NCBI RefSeq assembly: GCF_024181725.1
Contig: NZ_CP028908.1
Location: forward strand, 2,480,001-2,544,000
Direction of reading: 5' to 3'
DNA from: Bradyrhizobium sp. WD16
Lineage (GTDB): Bacteria > Pseudomonadota > Alphaproteobacteria > Rhizobiales > Xanthobacteraceae
DNA length: 64,000 nt
A program made the position numbers and the translations under genes. Shown here one piece after another: positions 9,812 through 17,566 of the stretch; the first letter of the stretch is position 1; each line of letters begins with the position of its first letter. Under the pieces are notes generated by a model. That model had not been told where the DNA came from, searched no databases, and was given only the letters and a program-made list of their open reading frames with translations.

Positions 9812-9974
9812 TGTGGTGGATCTGACGCTCGTTTCAGTATTGCAGCGAGTTCTTCGAACGAGCGTCAGATCCAAAACCACACTAGAATCATAATGATGCT
9901 AGTGTCCCCTTGTTTCCAACGTTCGTATGAGCGCCTGCTGCAATGGGATACGAACGTTGGAAACAGGACACTAG
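9808..9974. repeat. palindromic repeat pair, type D then type C
   Basis: Two imperfect palindromes, each starting CTAGTGT and ending ACACTAG. The type D unit (9808-9885, 78 bp) has arms containing GGATCTGACGCTCGTT. The type C unit (9899-9974, 76 bp) has arms containing TTTCCAACGTTCGTAT. They are joined by exactly 13 bases (AATCATAATGATG). The first CTAG overlaps the ureC stop codon. Related units recur near 18.1, 29.1, 31.4 and 34.0 kb. Confidence 0.92.
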
Positions 9975-10042
9975 TGTCCGACCGAGCCATTAACAGGGTC
10001 CGGCGCGAACACATGCCGGGCCTTTCGCCGGGAGGAATTTTC

Positions 10043-10342
10043 GTGATCTACGTCATCGCCACTTTGACCGTGAAGCCAGAGACGCGCGCCGAACTGATCG
10101 CCGCCGCCAAGCTGTCGATCGCTGCCACCCGCAAGGAGGCCGGCAACATCTCCTACGACATGCACGAGAGCGTGACCGATCCGAGCCGCATCGTCTTCGT
10201 CGAGCAGTGGCAAGATACCGATGTGCTCGGCGTTCACGGCAAGAGCGAGCACATGCGGGCCTTCGGTCGGGTCGCGGCGAAATGCCTGAGCGCCCCGCCG
10301 CGGATCGAGGTGATCACGCCGGCCAAGGTCGAGGTGCGATGA
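10043..10342 (+). CDS. antibiotic-biosynthesis-monooxygenase (ABM) fold protein
   Basis: Small cytoplasmic protein of 99 aa with the dimeric ferredoxin-like ABM fold: [17 protein letters not shown], then [22 protein letters not shown] and [14 protein letters not shown] chose GTG 10043 because GGAGG sits 8 bases upstream; a longer in-frame reading from 9893 would run through the palindromic repeat. ABM proteins include quinol and haem monooxygenases, but the substrate here is unknown. It overlaps an upstream in-frame ATG for ureE (ATGA at 10339-10342) and so lies within the urease operon; any link to urease is positional only. Confidence 0.8.
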   Translation: MIYVIATLTVKPETRAELIAAAKLSIAATRKEAGNISYDMHESVTDPSRIVFVEQWQDTDVLGVHGKSEHMRAFGRVAAKCLSAPPRIEVITPAKVEVR

Positions 10343-10383
10343 CGACGACTGGCGGGACGGTGCATGGCGGCGAGGAGAGAGGC

Positions 10384-10983
10384 ATGATCCGCGCGGTGAA
10401 GGTGCAGGGCCCCGGCTGGGCCGGGAAGCCAGCCGATACGGTGGTGCTCGGTTTCGACGACCGCCATCGGCGACGCCTCGCCATGGAGGGCACGCGCGGG
10501 CTCGCCTTCCTGCTCGACCTCGAGCAGGCCGTGGCGCTGCGCGGTGGCGATGCGCTGGTGCTCGAAGACGGGCGGCTGGTGGAAGTGGTCGCGGCCCCCG
10601 AACCGCTGATCGAGATCCGCGGTTCCGATCCGCAACATCTCGTGCGGATTGCCTGGCATCTCGGTAACCGCCATCTGCCGACCCAGATCACGCCGCGCGG
10701 GCTGCGTATCCGGCGCGATCACGTCATCGCCGACATGGTACGGGGTCTCGGCGGCCGCGTCGTCGAGATCGAGGCGCCGTTCGATCCGGAAGGCGGCGCC
10801 TATACCTCCCCCGCCACGGTGCCGGCCCCCGAGCGCGGCCACCATCACGGGCACCACGGTCACGATCATGACCATCACCATGACCACCACGGTCATGACA
10901 ACCACGATCATGACCATCATGGCCATGATGACGACCACTGTCATGACGGGACCTGCGGCCACGATCATGGTCATGGCCGATAG
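10384..10983 (+). CDS. ureE: urease accessory protein UreE, nickel metallochaperone with His-rich tail
   Basis: Nickel-binding metallochaperone that hands Ni to the UreDFG-urease complex, 199 aa from ATG 10384. That start follows a GAGGAGAGAGG ribosome-binding site; an in-frame ATG at 10339 is the alternative. UreE N- and C-domain landmarks are present ([12 protein letters not shown] near residue 95, and [13 protein letters not shown]). The last 45 residues or so are an exceptional His/Asp/Gly tail made of HGHDHDHH-like runs with one [12 protein letters not shown] segment, suited to binding many nickel ions. The tail's coding sequence overlaps the start of ureF. Confidence 0.93.
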   Translation: MIRAVKVQGPGWAGKPADTVVLGFDDRHRRRLAMEGTRGLAFLLDLEQAVALRGGDALVLEDGRLVEVVAAPEPLIEIRGSDPQHLVRIAWHLGNRHLPTQITPRGLRIRRDHVIADMVRGLGGRVVEIEAPFDPEGGAYTSPATVPAPERGHHHGHHGHDHDHHHDHHGHDNHDHDHHGHDDDHCHDGTCGHDHGHGR

Positions 10984-11713
10984 GCCGGTGCTGCCTCCGG
11001 CCGGGGCGGATCCCGCCCCGGCGCTGGCCGCTCTCGACAGTCCCGGCTTGTTCCGGCTGATGACCTGGTTGTCGCCGGCGTTTCCGGTCGGCGCCTTCTC
11101 CTACTCCAGCGGTCTCGAATGGGCGGTCGAAGCCGGCGACGTCACGAGCGCCGGCAGCCTGCGTGACTGGCTCGCCGCCATGCTGAGCGACGGCGCGGGC
11201 TTCTGCGACGCCGTGTTCATGGCGCAAGCCCATCGGCGGGCGGCTGCTGCGGATGACGTCGGCCTCGGCGAGGTCGCCGAGCTTGCCTCGGCCATGGTGC
11301 CGTCCCGCGAACGCCTCCTGGAAACAACGGCGCAGGGGCGTGCCTTCGTGGCAATCGCGCAGGCGGCCTGGGGCTGTGAGCGCTTCGGCGCACTGGCGCT
11401 CGTGCTGGGGCCGTCGCCGGCCTATCCCGTGGCCGTAGGCGCACTTTGCGCCGCCCATGGCATTGCGCTTGCCCCGTCGTTGCAGGCGTTCCTGCATGCC
11501 CTGACTTCGAACTGGATTTCGGCTGCGGCGCGACTGGTGCCGCTCGGCCAGACCGATGCCCAGCGCACCCTTGCGGCACTGGAAGCCGACATCGCCGCCA
11601 CAGCGGCGCGGGCCGTCGGCGCCGGGCTCGACGATCTTGGCAGCGCTACCTTCCGCGCCGATCTCGCCAGCCTGCGCCATGAAACCCAGTACACGCGGCT
11701 GTTCCGCTCATGA
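10973..11713 (+). CDS. ureF: urease accessory protein UreF
   Basis: Urease maturation factor, 246 aa from ATG 10973 (another in-frame ATG is at 10967). The start lies inside the ureE His-tail coding sequence, so translation of the two is coupled. Landmarks are [21 protein letters not shown] near residue 25, and [23 protein letters not shown] near residue 175. UreF bridges UreD and UreG and gates the GTPase. The reading frame continues upstream to 10649, but that part is only the shadow of ureE. Confidence 0.93.
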   Translation: MADRPVLPPAGADPAPALAALDSPGLFRLMTWLSPAFPVGAFSYSSGLEWAVEAGDVTSAGSLRDWLAAMLSDGAGFCDAVFMAQAHRRAAAADDVGLGEVAELASAMVPSRERLLETTAQGRAFVAIAQAAWGCERFGALALVLGPSPAYPVAVGALCAAHGIALAPSLQAFLHALTSNWISAAARLVPLGQTDAQRTLAALEADIAATAARAVGAGLDDLGSATFRADLASLRHETQYTRLFRS

Positions 11714-11942
11714 ATGTGCTCGCCGGGTTCGAAGCGGTCCTGCTGGCCATGATCGCCGGACATCATGTCGTCTGGGGATTGGGCTGCGCTGGCCGGCACG
11801 CGACGAGAAAGCGCTTCTGCCGGCGTGGCGGGCGCGGTTTCCGCGCGAGCCTTTCGCCACGTTCGATCGCCGGCTTTATTCGCCGCTATGCCTTGTCATT
11901 GCCGCGACCTGCGCCATCTTGCTCTTGAACCCAACGAGATAA
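11710..11942 (+). pseudogene. frameshifted small two-helix membrane ORF between ureF and ureG
   Basis: ATG 11710 overlaps the ureF stop (ATGA) and opens with a hydrophobic helix (LAGFEAVLLAMIAGHHVVWG). About 24 codons in, the frame becomes low-complexity, while the frame one base back reads LRWPARDEKALLPAWRARF and then a second helix (LCLVIAATCAILLL), ending NPTR at a TAA at 11940-11942, four bases before ureG. The two halves make one sensible protein of about 75 aa if one base is missing near 11775-11795. This may be a real frameshift, a sequencing error, or chance. Confidence 0.45.
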
Positions 11943-11946
11943 CGAC

Positions 11947-12570
11947 ATGCCTGCATATCATGGCCCCCTTCGCGTCGGTATCGGCGGCCCGGTCGGCTCG
12001 GGCAAGACCGCGCTGATGGATCTGCTCTGCAAGACGATGCGCGAGCGCTACGATATCGCCGCCATCACCAATGACATCTACACCAGGTGGGATGCCGAAT
12101 ATCTGGTGCGCGCCGGATCGTTGACGCCGGATCGCATTGCCGGTGTCGAGACCGGCGGCTGCCCCCACACCGCGATCCGCGAGGATGCCTCGATGAATCT
12201 CGCTGCGGTCGCCGACATGCGCGCCCGGTTTCCCGATCTCGACCTGATCCTGATCGAGTCGGGCGGAGACAATCTCGCCGCCACCTTCTCGCCCGAACTC
12301 GCCGACCTGACCATCTATGTCATTGATGTCGCGGCAGGGGACAAGATCCCGTCCAAGGGCGGACCTGGCATTACGCGTTCAGACCTGCTGGTGATCAACA
12401 AGACCGATCTCGCGCCTTATGTCGGCGCTTCGCTGGAGAAGATGGAAACCGATGCGCGCCGCATGCGCGGCGAACGTCCTTTCGTCATGACCAATCTCAA
12501 GCGAGGTGATGGCCTCGGCCGGATCGTCAGCTTCATCGAAGCCAAGGGCGGATTGCGGCCCCGCGGCTGA
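11947..12570 (+). CDS. ureG: urease accessory GTPase UreG
   Basis: SIMIBI-class GTPase, 207 aa, that powers nickel insertion into urease. The P-loop [13 protein letters not shown] is at about residues 11-23, the nickel-binding CPH-type motif is [13 protein letters not shown] near residue 70, and [12 protein letters not shown] is the guanine-specificity motif. The length is normal. It is the last gene of the urease cluster. Confidence 0.96.
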   Translation: MPAYHGPLRVGIGGPVGSGKTALMDLLCKTMRERYDIAAITNDIYTRWDAEYLVRAGSLTPDRIAGVETGGCPHTAIREDASMNLAAVADMRARFPDLDLILIESGGDNLAATFSPELADLTIYVIDVAAGDKIPSKGGPGITRSDLLVINKTDLAPYVGASLEKMETDARRMRGERPFVMTNLKRGDGLGRIVSFIEAKGGLRPRG

Positions 12571-12635
12571 CGATGCCCTCGGGCCGAATTCCACTTTGTA
12601 CGGGAACGGCTTCTGCCGCCGGCGGTTGTGCCAGG

Positions 12636-12749
12636 ATGAAACCTGTTCCCGAGCTCCCGCCGAACGCGGGCTACGGCAGCGCCTTCCTGGCGATGATCCT
12701 CACCGGCCTCGCCGTCGCCGTGATCGGTCTTGCGCTTGCCACGAGCTGA
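12636..12749 (+). CDS. possible 37-aa single-helix membrane peptide
   Basis: ATG 12636 to TGA 12749 encodes a short polar start (MKPVPELPPNAGYGS) followed by one hydrophobic helix (AFLAMILTGLAVAVIGLALA) and a stop. The layout resembles genuine small inner-membrane peptides, but the ribosome-binding site is poor (AGG immediately before ATG). I do not recognise a family. The rest of 12571-12805 shows no other gene. Confidence 0.35.
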   Translation: MKPVPELPPNAGYGSAFLAMILTGLAVAVIGLALATS

Positions 12750-12805
12750 GCGGGCGAAACGTCGCAAGGCCCGTTTAGAGCGGTTTCCCGCGAAGTGGAT
12801 ACCGG

Positions 12806-13243
12806 TTAGGGCCTCGGCTCCGATTCTATCGGAGCGGAGAAGGCTTTAGACAGAACGGCGCGGGCCAGCGTCTCCAGCACGCCGGCCACGATGGCCCCGC
12901 AGGTATAGGGTTTGCCGACGAGGATGGCGTCGGAGAAGTCCGCAGCCGCGGCGCCGTCCGCGCCGGTGGCGAACAGGAACGGAATTCCGGAGGCCTGCAC
13001 CGCCCGGGCCGGACGGAAGTCGGCGCCGGCGTCCACCGACGGGTCGAGATTGATGATCGCCACGTCGATCGGTTGGGTGGCCAGGGCCCTTTCGACTTCA
13101 TCGAAATCCCGGGCGATGATGACCTCGCCGGCTCCCGAACCGCGCAGCATGTCCTCGAGGTCGAGCGCGATCAGCGCCTCGTCCTCGACGGCGAGAACCC
13201 GCAGCCCCTTCGGCAGGCGGCACGATGAACCGGTGGACGTCAT
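12806..13243 (-). CDS. stand-alone receiver-domain protein lacking the phospho-acceptor aspartate
   Basis: 145-aa single CheY-like receiver domain without an output domain. The acidic pair lies in RVLAVEDEALIALDLE (residues 15-30), the conserved Thr in FATGAD (T93) and the Lys in VGKPY (K111). Where the phospho-acceptor Asp is expected, the sequence reads VAIINLDPS, giving Asn65 instead of Asp; Asp67 is two residues later. This suggests a pseudo-receiver that cannot be phosphorylated in the normal way and may act by binding a partner. It is divergent from the HWE kinase gene and near phyR-nepR-ecfG, so a role in general stress signalling is plausible but inferred. Confidence 0.8.
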   Translation of the reverse strand: MTSTGSSCRLPKGLRVLAVEDEALIALDLEDMLRGSGAGEVIIARDFDEVERALATQPIDVAIINLDPSVDAGADFRPARAVQASGIPFLFATGADGAAAADFSDAILVGKPYTCGAIVAGVLETLARAVLSKAFSAPIESEPRP

Positions 13244-13384
13244 GGCGTGGCCTAAACCGCTGCGTGAACTGCGGAAGCGCGGTCGGCGTGAGATGATCGA
13301 TCGGCGATGCGCTTCCGTCGCCGCCGGACCGTTTCAATACCGACGATTTTGACCGATGCAAACAGTGATTTCGGATCATCCCGG

Positions 13385-13409
13385 GGAACCGATGACAGCT
13401 TCCTGTGTT
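13385..13409 (+). promoter_or_regulatory. weak candidate EcfG-type promoter upstream of the HWE kinase
   Basis: GGAAC at 13385-13389, 16 bases, then TGTT at 13406-13409, one mismatch from the EcfG pattern GGAAC-N16/17-CGTT. It lies 155 bases before the kinase start. The remainder of 13244-13563 has no supported gene. Confidence 0.3.
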
Positions 13410-13563
13410 GTTTTACCTTCATGTCGAGGGTCTGCTCGAGGGCCCTCCCGGTTGTGCTGGCGCGTGAGCGGCAGGCCTCGGGGAGTCGTTCAAGGCGACC
13501 GTGCGATATTGCCTCGTCGAGGGCCATTTGTTTTGATCCCGAGCCCGTTGCCCAGGTAGGCCC

Positions 13564-15231
13564 GTGTTTCGACTAGGTATTCTCATCGGTCTGATTGCGC
13601 TGATCGGAGTGACCCTTTCGGGGCTCGTCGCCTATCGGGTCTACAATCAGGATATTTCGCTGGACGATGCGGCGCTGGAGCGCGCTGTGGATATCCATGC
13701 CCGGTTGGTTCAGGATCGCCTCAGCGAGCGGGAATTGCTCACCCGGATCATCTCGGAGCTTATGCGCAAGCCGGCGCTGTTGCGCGGCAATGTGCTGGAG
13801 CCGCTGCGGTCCTCGATCTACGCCTTCAAGACCGACTTCGTCGTGGCCGGCTGGGTGGCGCGAATCCCGCCCTCGGATCTGCTCGATGCGCAGAAGCAGC
13901 TGGCCGCGGCCGGCTTCACCCGGCCGGAGATCCGCGATTCCGAAGACCAGCAGCTCGACGTGCGCTCGATCAACCAGCCGCTGGACGTGCTGATGGACGT
14001 CGAGCCGCGGAACTCTCAGACACTCATCTACCCGGGGCGCACCTTCAATCAGCATCCGGTGCTCGGGCCGCTGCTGGCGCGCGCCGCCCTGGAGCGCAAG
14101 CCGCTCAGTTCCGACCCGCTGCCGCTCGCGGGCGACAGGCAGAGCATCGGCGTGGTGCTGGTCGCCCCGATCGTTCAGGACGGCGCGACGACCGTCGCGG
14201 GCTTCCTGACCTTCTCCTATCGCCTGGCGCCGCTCGTCCTCGCCAATGAGGATGGCAGTCCGTTCAGGCTGGCGCTGCAGGATCCGCAGGATTCGGCCCG
14301 GCAGATTGTTGCCGACAGCCGCGAGCAAACCACCATTGAGCCGGTTCGCATTGCCGCTGACGCCCAGGTGCTGACCCGTGTCGTTCAGTTCGGCGGGCGG
14401 CAGTGGGTGCTGCGCTACTATCCGGGGAGCGACCCGCGCATTCACGCCGGGCAGGTTGCCGCCATCATTGCCGTGATCGGGTTGGCGCTCACCAGCATCG
14501 TCTGCGGCCTGTTCGGCTATGTGGTCTATAACAACGTCCGCCTCAGTCGCGAGATCGAGGTGCGCATCGGATTCGAGAACCGCCTCACTGCGGTCATCGG
14601 CGAATTGAATCATCGGGTAAAGAATATCCTTGCGGTGATCCAGTCGATCGTGACCCGCACGCTGCGCCATGGCGCCGATATCGATACCGCACGCGAGCTG
14701 CTGATCGGCCGCATTCATGCGATGTCGAACGTTGTCTCGCTGCTCAGCGACAGCCAGTGGCAGGGCGTGAAACTGCGCGGCCTGCTGGAATCACGGGCGA
14801 TTCCCCACGCCGAGCGGATCGCCATCGACGGGCCAGACATTTCAGTCAGTCCACGCGCGGCCCAGAGCCTGTCGCTGCTGTTCTTCGAACTGGCGTCCCA
14901 CGCCGACGAGGGCTTGTCACTGGTCGGCAAGCACCCGAACATTTCGGCGCACTGGCAGGTGCGCGGCGAGGGCAAGGCAGCGATCTTCGATTTTCGCTGG
15001 GAGGAGTTCAACACGTCGGAGGCCACACGCCGCCCGGACAGCGATTTCGGCATCATCCTGCTCGATCGCGTCGCGCCGGAGGCCCTGGGCGGCACCGCGC
15101 GCCGTTACTTCAGCGATGTCAGCTACGTCTATGAACTGACTGCGCCGATGGAGACGGTGGTCGACCAGGCCGAACTCGACCGCACCGATCGCATCGCCAC
15201 GTCGCTGCCGCAGACGTCGCACCGCAAGTAG
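13564..15231 (+). CDS. membrane CHASE-HWE sensor histidine kinase with divergent N-box
   Basis: 555-aa inner-membrane kinase. One helix lies at about residues 3-25, then a periplasmic CHASE-type domain to about 295, a second helix at about 297-320, and an HWE/HisKA_2 kinase domain. The H-box ELNHRVKNILAVIQSI carries His350, and the F-x-W-E segment (DFRWEE) gives the HWE family feature. In the N-box, which normally reads ELxxNAxKYG, this protein has ELASHADEG, so the Mg-binding Asn is His446. Kinase activity may therefore be weak or absent. HWE kinases commonly feed PhyR, which lies nearby. The start is GTG 13564. Confidence 0.85.
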   Translation: MFRLGILIGLIALIGVTLSGLVAYRVYNQDISLDDAALERAVDIHARLVQDRLSERELLTRIISELMRKPALLRGNVLEPLRSSIYAFKTDFVVAGWVARIPPSDLLDAQKQLAAAGFTRPEIRDSEDQQLDVRSINQPLDVLMDVEPRNSQTLIYPGRTFNQHPVLGPLLARAALERKPLSSDPLPLAGDRQSIGVVLVAPIVQDGATTVAGFLTFSYRLAPLVLANEDGSPFRLALQDPQDSARQIVADSREQTTIEPVRIAADAQVLTRVVQFGGRQWVLRYYPGSDPRIHAGQVAAIIAVIGLALTSIVCGLFGYVVYNNVRLSREIEVRIGFENRLTAVIGELNHRVKNILAVIQSIVTRTLRHGADIDTARELLIGRIHAMSNVVSLLSDSQWQGVKLRGLLESRAIPHAERIAIDGPDISVSPRAAQSLSLLFFELASHADEGLSLVGKHPNISAHWQVRGEGKAAIFDFRWEEFNTSEATRRPDSDFGIILLDRVAPEALGGTARRYFSDVSYVYELTAPMETVVDQAELDRTDRIATSLPQTSHRK

Positions 15232-15291
15232 TCGGCACCGAGCAGGTTCCGAGGCGAAGTGCACCGCTCGCGCGAAGATGCACGCCAAAAA

Positions 15292-15319
15292 TTTCCGCTC
15301 CGGTTCACCGGAGCGGAAA
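15292..15319. terminator. bidirectional hairpin terminator between the HWE kinase and ecfG
   Basis: A perfect 12-bp stem (TTTCCGCTCCGG, loop TTCA, and the complementary arm) lies at 15292-15319 between two convergent genes. It is flanked by AAAAA on the left and AAGTCTT on the right, giving short T-runs on both strands. Confidence 0.7.
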
Positions 15320-15351
15320 AGTCTTCAAGGCCGGGTGTGGTCAGCGTGTGG

Positions 15352-15903
15352 TCAGCGGTTGCTGCCGCTGCCGATCACCGCCCGCACCGTGTTGTCGGGC
15401 CCGAAATCGTCGGTGCCTTCTACATAGAGCAGGCTGCTCAGTTTGGAACGGGCGCGATTGACCCGGCTCTTGATGGTGCCTACCGCGCAACCGCAGATCG
15501 ATGAGGCATCTTCGTAGGAAAAGCCCGAAGCGCCGACGAGAATCAGAGCTTCCTTCTGGTCCTGCGGCAGTTTTTCCAGCGCGACGCGGAATTCCTCGAA
15601 CTCCAGGTGCTGGGTCTGGTTCGGCTGCGACTTGAGCGTCTTGGCGTAGCTGCCGTCGGCGTCCTCCACCTCGCGCCGCCGCTTTCGGTAATCGGAGCGG
15701 AAGAGATTGCGCAGGATGGTGAACAGCCAGGCCGGCATGTTCGACCCTGGTTGGAAGGAATCAATATTGGCCAGCGCCCGGAGCAGGGTTTCCTGCACCA
15801 GGTCGTCGGCCCGATCGCCATTGCCGCTGAGCGAAATGGCGAAGGCGCGCAGGCTTGGCACACAGGCCAGCATGTCATCACGCAGCTGCGACGTCAGGGG
15901 CAT
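15352..15903 (-). CDS. ecfG: general stress response ECF sigma factor EcfG
   Basis: 183-aa ECF sigma factor. The region-2 segment GDRADDLVQETLLRALANID is at about residues 28-47, followed by MPAWLFTILRNLFRSDYRK, and region 4 contains LPQDQKEALILVGASGFSYEDAS and CAVGTIKSRVNRAR. Adjacency to nepR and phyR identifies it as EcfG/SigT, the effector of the alphaproteobacterial general stress response. Its ATG shares a base with the nepR stop codon, so sigma and anti-sigma factor are translationally coupled. Confidence 0.95.
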   Translation of the reverse strand: MPLTSQLRDDMLACVPSLRAFAISLSGNGDRADDLVQETLLRALANIDSFQPGSNMPAWLFTILRNLFRSDYRKRRREVEDADGSYAKTLKSQPNQTQHLEFEEFRVALEKLPQDQKEALILVGASGFSYEDASSICGCAVGTIKSRVNRARSKLSSLLYVEGTDDFGPDNTVRAVIGSGSNR

Positions 15904-16148
15904 TAGTCCCTCCCGTCATGTTTTGCCGACATCGCGCTGCCGCCGGCGGCGGGACTAGCCACCGCGTGCGGCACATCGACGACGTCGAGCTTGCGGATCA
16001 GTTCTGCAAACCGGTCGGGAACACCCTGCCGGACCACATCATCATACATTGCCCTGAGCTGGTGTCCGATCCGGGACTGGATTTCGGCGTTCAGGCCGCC
16101 TTTGTTGGTGCCTGTGGTCGCCTTCGATTGAGGCTTTAATTCTTTCAT
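15903..16148 (-). CDS. nepR: anti-sigma factor NepR
   Basis: 81-aa protein from ATG 16148 (MKELKPQSK). The NepR core is GLNAEIQSRIGHQLRAMYDDVVRQGVP and DRFAELIRKLD, the two helices that clamp EcfG and, after stress, the sigma-like domain of phosphorylated PhyR. An in-frame upstream ATG at 16187 is possible but less family-like. It is co-transcribed with ecfG from the divergent promoter region at 16245-16303. Confidence 0.93.
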   Translation of the reverse strand: MKELKPQSKATTGTNKGGLNAEIQSRIGHQLRAMYDDVVRQGVPDRFAELIRKLDVVDVPHAVASPAAGGSAMSAKHDGRD

Positions 16149-16244
16149 GACCTGTTCCGTGACTTCCCCAAGGGCTAAGTCCCTCATTTTCTAGGGTTTT
16201 TTTGCGCGGGCCTCCGGTTTACCGGACCGGTCGGTTGCAAGCGT

Positions 16245-16303
16245 AATGCAACAGTTGAGAGAAAGTTCCGGTGTTCCCGGAACTTTTGTTGAGGTACGGC
16301 GTA
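16245..16303. promoter_or_regulatory. divergent EcfG-type promoters for phyR and nepR-ecfG
   Basis: On the plus strand, GGAAC at 16279-16283, 16 bases, then CGTA at 16300-16303 faces phyR. On the minus strand, GGAAC (16269-16265), 16 bases, then CATT (16248-16245) faces nepR. Both are near the EcfG pattern GGAAC-N16/17-CGTT, with a mismatch in the -10 element. Autoregulation of this divergent locus is known in the family. Confidence 0.65.
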
Positions 16304-16370
16304 ATCAGGCACAGATTGGAACCGGTCCGTGCGGTCCCTGCTGCAATAACTTGCAATTGATGGAGGGGGG

Positions 16371-17177
16371 ATGTCTCGTTCCCAGGTTGTCGCCGAACAC
16401 TTGCCACTGCTTCGCCGCTATGCCCGCGCCCTGACCGGCCATCAGTCCTCCGGCGACGCCTATGTGGCTGCTATGCTGGAAGCGCTGCTCCAGGATCCAT
16501 CGCTGCTCGACGAAAAATACGGCGCCCGCGCCGGATTGTTCCGCCTGTTTACCAAGATCTGGAATTCGGTGAGTCTCAATGAGACCAACGGTGTCAACGT
16601 GACGCCGATCCCGTCGGAGCGGAGGCTGTCCAATATCACGCCGCAGCCACGCCAGGCCTTCCTGCTGCTGTCGCTCGAAGGTTTTTCGGAAGACGAGGCG
16701 GCGTTCATTCTCGATACCGATGTCGCCGAGGTGCGTCGGCTTGCCGAGGAGGCGGGACGCGAGCTTGCCGCCGAGATCGCCACCGACGTTCTCATCATCG
16801 AGGACGAGACCTTTATCGCCATGGACCTCGAAAGTCTGGTAAAAAATCTCGGCCACAACGTCATCGGCGTCGCGCGTACCCATGCGGATGCCGTGGCGCT
16901 CGCCAAGAATCATCGGCCCGGTTTGATCCTTGCCGATATCCAGCTCGCTGACGGCTCTTCGGGTCTCGACGCGGTCAACGAGCTGTTGCGGGCCTTCGAG
17001 GTGCCAGTAGTGTTCATCACCGCGTATCCGGAGCGCTTCCTGACCGGCGAACGACCGGAGCCGGCCTTCCTGATCTCGAAGCCCTTCCAGCCGGCAATGG
17101 TCTCGGCGGTGGCGAGCCAGGCCTTGTTCTTCCAGCGCAATTCCCGCAGCCGTTCAGCAAAGGCCGCGGTCTCCTGA
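16371..17177 (+). CDS. phyR: general stress response regulator PhyR
   Basis: 268-aa anti-anti-sigma regulator. Residues 1-130 are a sigma-like domain (HLPLLRRYARALTG near the start; LSLEGFSEDEAAFILD near 105). Residues 138-258 are a receiver with IIEDETFIAMDLE, the phospho-acceptor Asp189 in LILADIQLADGS, Thr in FITAYP, and Lys in ISKPF. Phosphorylated PhyR titrates NepR and frees EcfG. The start at 16371 follows GGAGGGGGG. It is divergent from nepR-ecfG. Confidence 0.96.
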   Translation: MSRSQVVAEHLPLLRRYARALTGHQSSGDAYVAAMLEALLQDPSLLDEKYGARAGLFRLFTKIWNSVSLNETNGVNVTPIPSERRLSNITPQPRQAFLLLSLEGFSEDEAAFILDTDVAEVRRLAEEAGRELAAEIATDVLIIEDETFIAMDLESLVKNLGHNVIGVARTHADAVALAKNHRPGLILADIQLADGSSGLDAVNELLRAFEVPVVFITAYPERFLTGERPEPAFLISKPFQPAMVSAVASQALFFQRNSRSRSAKAAVS

Positions 17178-17479
17178 GGTCGACGGTATCGCCCTGAACC
17201 CCATTTGATCAGCGGGCTTGCGCGCCAGCGCCGGCCCGCGCTGCTGTTTGGATTGCCAGCCGGCTGATTTCGGCCGGCGGATTGTCACGACGCAAAAAGA
17301 AGCGGGACGCCACCGGCATCACCACGGCAGCGCCCCGCATTGGCCGGCTAATTAGGGGCAGGGGGAATAGCCGACTGCACCAACGACGCGCAGCGGGCGT
17401 AATCGTTCCCGTCGGGGTGAGATAAATTTGGCCGCCTGCGCCGCACAAATTGATTTCGAAACCGTTACCAAACTGTCGC

Positions 17480-17505
17480 GGAACCAAGCCCGCAACGCTC
17501 ACGTT
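17480..17505 (+). promoter_or_regulatory. consensus EcfG promoter upstream of an exported protein
   Basis: GGAAC at 17480-17484, 17 bases, then CGTT at 17502-17505 is an exact match to the EcfG pattern. It lies 62 bases before ATG 17567. In 17178-17479 I see no gene or other motif. Confidence 0.65.
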
Positions 17506-17566
17506 GTTCGGCGCAACTCATGACCTTTCGGGCGATGCGATCGCGTTAGCGAAATCGAGGCGCAGG

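Noticed and set aside
8006-9880. 624-aa open frame antisense to ureC
   Set aside because: High GC at third positions leaves the antisense frame open; ureC on the plus strand carries every urease motif and the antisense product has no recognisable domain.
13252-13527. 91-aa minus-strand ORF between the receiver and kinase genes
   Set aside because: No ribosome-binding site, no recognisable pattern, and it covers the probable promoter region of the kinase.
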